Source: Pseudomonadota bacterium (GTDB lineage Bacteria > Pseudomonadota > Alphaproteobacteria > Rhizobiales > Xanthobacteraceae). Taken from it: a DNA stretch of 8,940 bases. The notes below the pieces were generated by a model. The model did no database searches and had not been told where the DNA came from. It saw only the letters and a program-made list of their open reading frames with translations. Position numbers and translations under genes: made by a program. The stretch lies in the NCBI GenBank assembly GCA_021779635.1, contig JAJYAH010000235.1, forward strand, positions 1 through 8,940. The letters are read 5' to 3'. Below, one piece after another: positions 5,521 through 8,940 of this stretch (positions are counted from its first letter, which is position 1; every line of letters starts with the position of its first letter).

Positions 5521-6951
5521 ATGAGCATAGCACGATCGGTGGCGGACGGGTTGCGTGATCATGTGGCGCTGGAGCTGGAAGCGATCGACCGGATGTACCT
5601 CAACGTCTACGTGCCGACGCTGCAGACGGTGGGAGCCGTGGTGGGCTATCTGCGGGTTCACCGGGGCCAGCGGTTTGCGTCGACGACGGCGGTGATGCCG
5701 ATGACCGAGACGTTCGTTCGCAACATCGAGCAATTCGTCAATGATGAAGGCATCGATCTCGTCGCCTTTGCGAAGGGGCAGCGCAAGGACGATGTCACGC
5801 AGAAGTACTTGCGGAGCTTCGGCAAGAGTGAAGGCGTGCTCTATGTCGGCAAAGCACAGGAGAAGGCGCGGGTCATGCGCACGGAGCGCCGCCGCAGCCG
5901 GAACACGGGCGGAACCTATCCGTGGATCGTGGAATCCACCGCGATGGTCAACGACTACTATTTCTATTGCGTCGACGAGGACTTCGGGCCGTTCTTCCTG
6001 AAGTTTTGCTCCTACTTTCCCTACAACGCCAAGCTCTGCATCAACGGTCACGAGTATCTCAAGCGCCAATTGAAGGCTGTTGAGAAACGCTCGGCAGTTC
6101 GGCGCAAGTCGGACATGTCCAAGCTTGCCGACGGCTTTGAAGTCGCAGTCAGTGAAATTATCGAAACCGTGTCTTCAGCGGCGACCGAACTGGAAGCTTC
6201 GGCCGGCACGCTGAGCTCAAGCGCTAACCGTGCGCAGAAACTAACGGTCATGGTCGGTGCGGCCTCCGAGGAAGCCTCCACCAACGTGCAGTCCGTGGCG
6301 TCAGCGACCGAAGAGCTAACGTCGTCCGTCAACGAAATTAGCCGTCAGGTTCAGGAATCGGCGCGGATGGCCAATGAGGCGGTCGATCAGGCGCGTAAGA
6401 CCAACGATCGGGTCGGCGAACTGTTGAAGGCGGGGGGCCCGTATCGGCGACGTCGTGGAACTGATCAATACCATCGCAGGGCAGACCAATCTGCTGGCGC
6501 TGAATGCGACCATCGAAGCCGCGCATGCGGGCGAGGCCGGTCGCGGTTTTGCCGTGGTGGCCTCCGAGGTAAAAGCACTCGCCGAGCAGACCGCGAAGGC
6601 GACTGGCGAAATCGGCCAGCAGATCACCGGTATCCAGACAGCGACCCAGGACTCGGTGAACTCCATCAAGGAGATCAGCGGCACCATCGAGAAACTGTCC
6701 GAAATCTCATCGACCATTGCGGCAGCCGTGGAAGAACAGGGCGCCCAACGCAGGAAATTTCCCGCAACGTCCAACAGGGCGCTCAAGGAACTCAGCAGGT
6801 CTCGTCCCACATCACTGAAGTGCAGCACGGCGCCGGCGAGACCGGTTCGGCTTCGTCGCAGGTGCTGTCGGCGGCGCAATCGCTGTCGAGCGACAGCAAC
6901 CGGCTCAAGCTTGAGGTCGGCAAGTTCCTCAATACGGTGAGGGCGGCGTGA
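5521..6951 (+). CDS. Chimeric protein: conserved hypothetical N-terminus fused to the cytoplasmic part of a methyl-accepting chemotaxis protein; probably non-functional
   Basis: ATG 5521 has GGAG six bases upstream (5511-5514); a GTG at 5485 is less likely. Of 476 residues, 1-184 match a conserved hypothetical family I recall from many bacteria, with '[16 protein letters not shown]', '[15 protein letters not shown]', '[12 protein letters not shown]' and '[19 protein letters not shown]'. After 'GHEYLKRQL' the sequence switches to a rhizobial-type MCP: '[17 protein letters not shown]', '[14 protein letters not shown]', '[17 protein letters not shown]'. The receptor's membrane, sensor and HAMP parts are missing, and no transmembrane helix is seen. 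Residues ~306-408 are out of frame: one extra G in the run at 6432-6437 and one lost base near 6745 cancel each other. The correct tip ('[20 protein letters not shown]') is encoded in the next frame. From 'PTQEISRNV' to 'FLNTVRAA' the MCP frame returns. Signalling to CheA/CheW should be lost. Confidence 0.8.
   Translation: MSIARSVADGLRDHVALELEAIDRMYLNVYVPTLQTVGAVVGYLRVHRGQRFASTTAVMPMTETFVRNIEQFVNDEGIDLVAFAKGQRKDDVTQKYLRSFGKSEGVLYVGKAQEKARVMRTERRRSRNTGGTYPWIVESTAMVNDYYFYCVDEDFGPFFLKFCSYFPYNAKLCINGHEYLKRQLKAVEKRSAVRRKSDMSKLADGFEVAVSEIIETVSSAATELEASAGTLSSSANRAQKLTVMVGAASEEASTNVQSVASATEELTSSVNEISRQVQESARMANEAVDQARKTNDRVGELLKAGGPYRRRRGTDQYHRRADQSAGAECDHRSRACGRGRSRFCRGGLRGKSTRRADREGDWRNRPADHRYPDSDPGLGELHQGDQRHHRETVRNLIDHCGSRGRTGRPTQEISRNVQQGAQGTQQVSSHITEVQHGAGETGSASSQVLSAAQSLSSDSNRLKLEVGKFLNTVRAA
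6438..6745 (+). other. MCP signalling-tip segment displaced by +1/-1 frameshifts
   Basis: In the frame one base later than the open reading frame, this segment encodes the highly conserved MCP hairpin tip: '[20 protein letters not shown]', '[21 protein letters not shown]' up to its Ala-Glu-Gln-Thr, and '[20 protein letters not shown]'. The surrounding frame translates it as Arg-rich nonsense that happens to lack stops. The displaced part is continuous and well preserved, so the two indels are recent or are sequencing errors. Confidence 0.85.
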
Positions 6952-7403
6952 AACGTAACCTTCGATAGGTTCGATCCAATCACCACGTAGGTGGGCAGGA
7001 ATCTTACTGGCGCGTCGAGTTTTTTGCGGATGTGGAGGAAAGCCGGAGCGCTCGACGTCCGAGTCACCCCGAAAACGGACATCCGGCCGCCAACATGAAC
7101 GTGCCCGGGCCATCGGGGGGAGCCGATGCCGAGCATGTCGGTGTTTTCATTTGGAATCACACACTTACCGACTTGTGTGCGAGCCACAACCAAATAACGG
7201 CCGCATTGGCGAATTCATATCAACGAGGCACGGCGAATATCCGAACGTCTCGTTTGGCCGACAGGTTCTGATGCTTCTGGCGGAGACCCAGGAGCTGCGA
7301 GTTCGCTCCACAAGGCGACCCAGCCTCGAGTCCTTCGGGAGGGCCAAGAGGGGCATTTTTGGCTTGATGATCAGAAATAAAGGTCGTTGCTGCGATTCCA
7401 CAG
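6952..7403. other. Non-coding stretch after the chimeric ORF
   Basis: Short open frames on both strands have no recognisable similarity or good ribosome binding sites. CACC-ACGTA-GGTG at about 6980-6993 is a weak hairpin without a T-tract. T6 at 7020-7025 has no stem before it. I see no insertion-sequence ends. Confidence 0.4.
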
Positions 7404-7450
7404 TGCAAACGGCAGGACTCGAACCTGCAACCAGGCCGGTATGAGCGGCT
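7404..7450 (-). pseudogene. 3' half of a tRNA (anticodon CAT), likely integration-site relic
   Basis: On the minus strand from 7450, AGCCG pairs with CGGCC (four of five) around the loop CTCATAC, giving anticodon CAT at 7443-7441. TGGTT follows as variable region. Then comes a perfect T-arm GCAGG-TTCGAGT-CCTGC (7428-7412), an acceptor-like strand CGTTTGC (7411-7405) and A. No D-arm or 5' acceptor strand (GCAAACG expected) lies upstream at 7451-7600, so only the 3' half is present. CCA is not encoded. With the CAT anticodon it could derive from tRNA-Ile2 or tRNA-Met. A precise 3' half is what tRNA-targeting integrases leave at one end of an integrated element; no integrase gene is visible in the window. 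Confidence 0.65.
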
Positions 7451-7608
7451 GAATATCGATCATTCGTTGTTTTTGCTGTCTTTTCGATTGAATTCGATCG
7501 CGTTCGTTGCGGTTTGGTTGGGACGTTTCTGGTGCGAAACTGGTGCGGTGGAAAACGGCGGAAGCCTTCTTGGTATTCGCTTCCCTGCGATGTCCTCTCA
7601 GGCCTGCC

Positions 7609-8493
7609 TCATACCGACTGCTTGCGATATTCGGCAGGCGTGAGGTTCATGTGTCGGCGAAAGACCCGATTGAGGTGGCTCTGATCCGAAAACCCGCTCA
7701 GCAACGCGATTTCCTTCAACGCAAGACGATCCTTGCGGAGGTGCTGGCACGCGCGTTCCACCTTGCGTTTCAAGACGTAGGCATGCGGCCGCATGCCGTA
7801 ATGCACATGGAATTTTCGCGCAAACTGAACCGGCGTGCAGTTGCAGATGTTGGCCAATTCCTCGAGCGTGATGTTCCTAGAGATGTTCTGCTCGATATAG
7901 TCCTCGATCAATCTCGCATGGGTCGGCCTGAAATGTCCTTGTGAGCAGGGCATTTTGAAATGCACGGAGGCATATTTTCGCAAGATGTGCACGCTGGCCT
8001 GAAGCGCCAGCGCATCGTAGCAGAGGCGCCCACCCGGACCTCCCGCGGCAACCTCCTGAACCATTTGATCGCTGATCCAGGTCAGGACTGGATCGTCGGT
8101 TCTGAGCAGGTCGTGGAGCTCGACGGCCTCCGCGTCGCGATCGAAAGCCTCGCTAGCAGTCCTCGCCATAAGGGCCGGCGAGATGTAGAAATGACTGACC
8201 TCGATGTTATCGCTCCATCGCCAGTTCGAGGCTTCCGCGCGGGTCAGTAGCGTGGTGACGCCTCGGCCGACATGATCTCGCTTCCACGCCCCGGTGACGC
8301 GGCGATTCATCGATGTCGTACCTTCCCGGTAGACAACGATCAGAAAATTCTCGGAGGGGGGGACCCAGATATCGGACGGCGCATAGCGGAACACCCGCAG
8401 CCGGAAATCGGTCTTTCCCACCGCAAGACTGTCCAACATCAGTTCGCCGGGAGCATAGCGCGGCAGCTCCTCGACCGTGATGAATTGGCCCAT
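7609..8493 (-). CDS. AraC-family transcriptional regulator
   Basis: The 294-residue protein starts at ATG 8493, preceded by GGAGGA (complement of 8504-8509) at good spacing; an in-frame ATG seven codons upstream would overlap that site and is rejected. The C-terminal ~100 residues carry the double helix-turn-helix of the AraC/XylS family: 'RLIEDYIEQNISRNITLEEL' (194-213) leads into the first HTH with 'CTPVQFARKFHVHYGMRPHAYV' at 219-240 as its recognition part. The second HTH is 'ALKEIALLSGFSDQSHLNRVFRRHMNLTPAEYR' at 258-290 and matches the family signature closely. The N-terminal ~180 residues are likely the effector-binding or dimerisation part; no metal or sugar site is recognised. It is divergent from the flavoprotein gene starting at 8863 and is its most probable regulator, perhaps an activator responding to a catabolic substrate. 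The effector is unknown. Confidence 0.93.
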   Translation of the reverse strand: MGQFITVEELPRYAPGELMLDSLAVGKTDFRLRVFRYAPSDIWVPPSENFLIVVYREGTTSMNRRVTGAWKRDHVGRGVTTLLTRAEASNWRWSDNIEVSHFYISPALMARTASEAFDRDAEAVELHDLLRTDDPVLTWISDQMVQEVAAGGPGGRLCYDALALQASVHILRKYASVHFKMPCSQGHFRPTHARLIEDYIEQNISRNITLEELANICNCTPVQFARKFHVHYGMRPHAYVLKRKVERACQHLRKDRLALKEIALLSGFSDQSHLNRVFRRHMNLTPAEYRKQSV

Positions 8494-8568
8494 CGCGCAG
8501 TCTCCTCCGTGCAACTTTTTGGCGCGGTTGACCGCTTCTTCTTCTCATTGGCCGAACGGCAGGCCCGC

Positions 8569-8596
8569 AGAATAAGCCGTTTTTGTCATTTGCCAA
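8569..8596 (-). promoter_or_regulatory. Candidate sigma-70-type promoter of the AraC-family gene
   Basis: On the minus strand TTGGCA (8596-8591) and TATTCT (8574-8569) are separated by 16 bases, 76 bases before the AraC start codon. The match is five of six and four of six to the consensus hexamers. It is plausible but unproven. Confidence 0.35.
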
Positions 8597-8601
8597 GCAA
8601 A
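8589..8601. promoter_or_regulatory. Palindrome TTTGC-CAA-GCAAA overlapping the candidate -35 box
   Basis: Perfect 5-base arms flank a 3-base centre. Its position across the -35 hexamer would suit repression or autoregulation of the AraC gene. A short palindrome like this can arise by chance. Confidence 0.3.
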
Positions 8602-8642
8602 CTCTACCGGATCTCGGTGGTACGGCGAGGGCTTGCAGCTCC

Positions 8643-8669
8643 GTTCAAAGGATTGTCGGTTTTGTTCAA
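8643..8669 (+). promoter_or_regulatory. Direct repeat GTTCAA x2 with 21-base periodicity, candidate AraC-type operator
   Basis: GTTCAA occurs at 8643-8648 and 8664-8669, start to start 21 bases, which is two helical turns. AraC-family activators usually bind direct repeats with about this spacing upstream of the gene they control. The site lies between the AraC gene and the flavoprotein gene, about 195 bases before the latter's start. The half-sites are short. Confidence 0.35.
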
Positions 8670-8862
8670 GCCCGGAACTCTGGCTCGCCCGTAGTCTCCC
8701 TCGCGTCTCGAGCAAGACCGGGAGGAACGGCACTAGAACCGTGGGCCAAGAGAAGCCGCCTGATCGACCTGCCGGGACCGACATTGATGCGACGCACCGC
8801 CATCCGATCACACGACGGGTGGAAGGCTGCGTGCGCCTTGCAAACACCTGGGAGGGAAGGAA

Positions 8863-8940
8863 ATGACGGAAGCCGCGACCAAGTCCAATGGAAGCAACGG
8901 CGCGCACGCGACGGCAAAATTCGATGCAGTGGTTGTCGGA
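8863..8940 (+). CDS. N-terminus of a probable FAD-dependent monooxygenase or oxidoreductase (cut by window end)
   Basis: ATG 8863 is preceded by GGAGG at 8851-8855, seven bases away. Only 26 codons are in the window: a low-complexity, Asn/Ala/Gly-rich lead of about 18 residues, then 'KFDAVVVG', the first strand of a dinucleotide-binding Rossmann fold leading to GxGxxG. This start is common in flavin-containing monooxygenases, including Baeyer-Villiger types, and in other NAD(P)/FAD oxidoreductases. The exact class cannot be decided from the visible part. The divergent AraC-family gene is its likely regulator. Confidence 0.6.
   Translation, partial: MTEAATKSNGSNGAHATAKFDAVVVG

Noticed and set aside
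5368..6069. Long minus-strand open frame opposite the chimeric ORF
   Set aside because: It is a shadow of the GC-rich coding frame on the other strand, with no sensible domain pattern.
7151..7444. 97-codon + strand open frame ending '...TAGLEPATRPV'
   Set aside because: Its end is the antisense of a tRNA T-arm and anticodon arm, a known source of spurious predicted proteins.
1..8940. CRISPR array or tandem repeats
   Set aside because: No regularly spaced repeats were seen by eye anywhere in the window.

Overview
The window reads as GC-rich alphaproteobacterial DNA. It most resembles Bradyrhizobium and related Hyphomicrobiales, judging from codon use, the style of the chemotaxis-receptor remnant and the ATGA overlap between genes. 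This placement is inference from sequence style, not from a database search. The layout is accessory: a catabolic operon, then a mobile-element scrapyard, then the edge of a second catabolic locus.

Region 1 (1-3977, + strand) is a compact operon. It starts with the C-terminal part of an ABC-transporter substrate-binding protein. Next come a Rieske non-heme iron oxygenase alpha subunit, a short-chain dehydrogenase overlapping it by four bases, the oxygenase beta subunit, a 67-residue conserved-looking small protein and a 131-residue protein I do not recognise. The likely logic is import of an aromatic or related carboxylate, dioxygenation of the ring by the alpha/beta oxygenase, and oxidation of the diol by the dehydrogenase. 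No ferredoxin or reductase is encoded in the window, so electrons must come from elsewhere.

Region 2 (about 4000-5500) has no intact gene. It holds a decayed LysR-type regulator, the 5' part of a group II intron on the minus strand, the 3' end of an initiator tRNA with its terminator, and a degenerate tRNA-Arg-like sequence. The intron's 5' end abuts the tRNA T-loop exactly.

Region 3 (5521-6951) is an open reading frame that is a chimera. Its first ~184 codons belong to a conserved hypothetical family. The rest is the cytoplasmic part of a methyl-accepting chemotaxis protein with no membrane segments. Two opposite single-base frameshifts garble the MCP signalling tip while leaving the frame open. 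It is probably a non-functional relic. It is followed by ~450 bases with no recognised gene and the 3' half of a tRNA (anticodon CAT, minus strand), a typical footprint of tRNA-directed integration.

Region 4 (7609-8940) has a complete AraC-family regulator on the minus strand, divergent from a gene cut by the window end. That gene's N-terminus looks like an FAD-binding monooxygenase or oxidoreductase. The ~370-base divergent spacer carries a candidate promoter with an overlapping palindrome, and a direct repeat with 21-base periodicity that suits an AraC-type operator.
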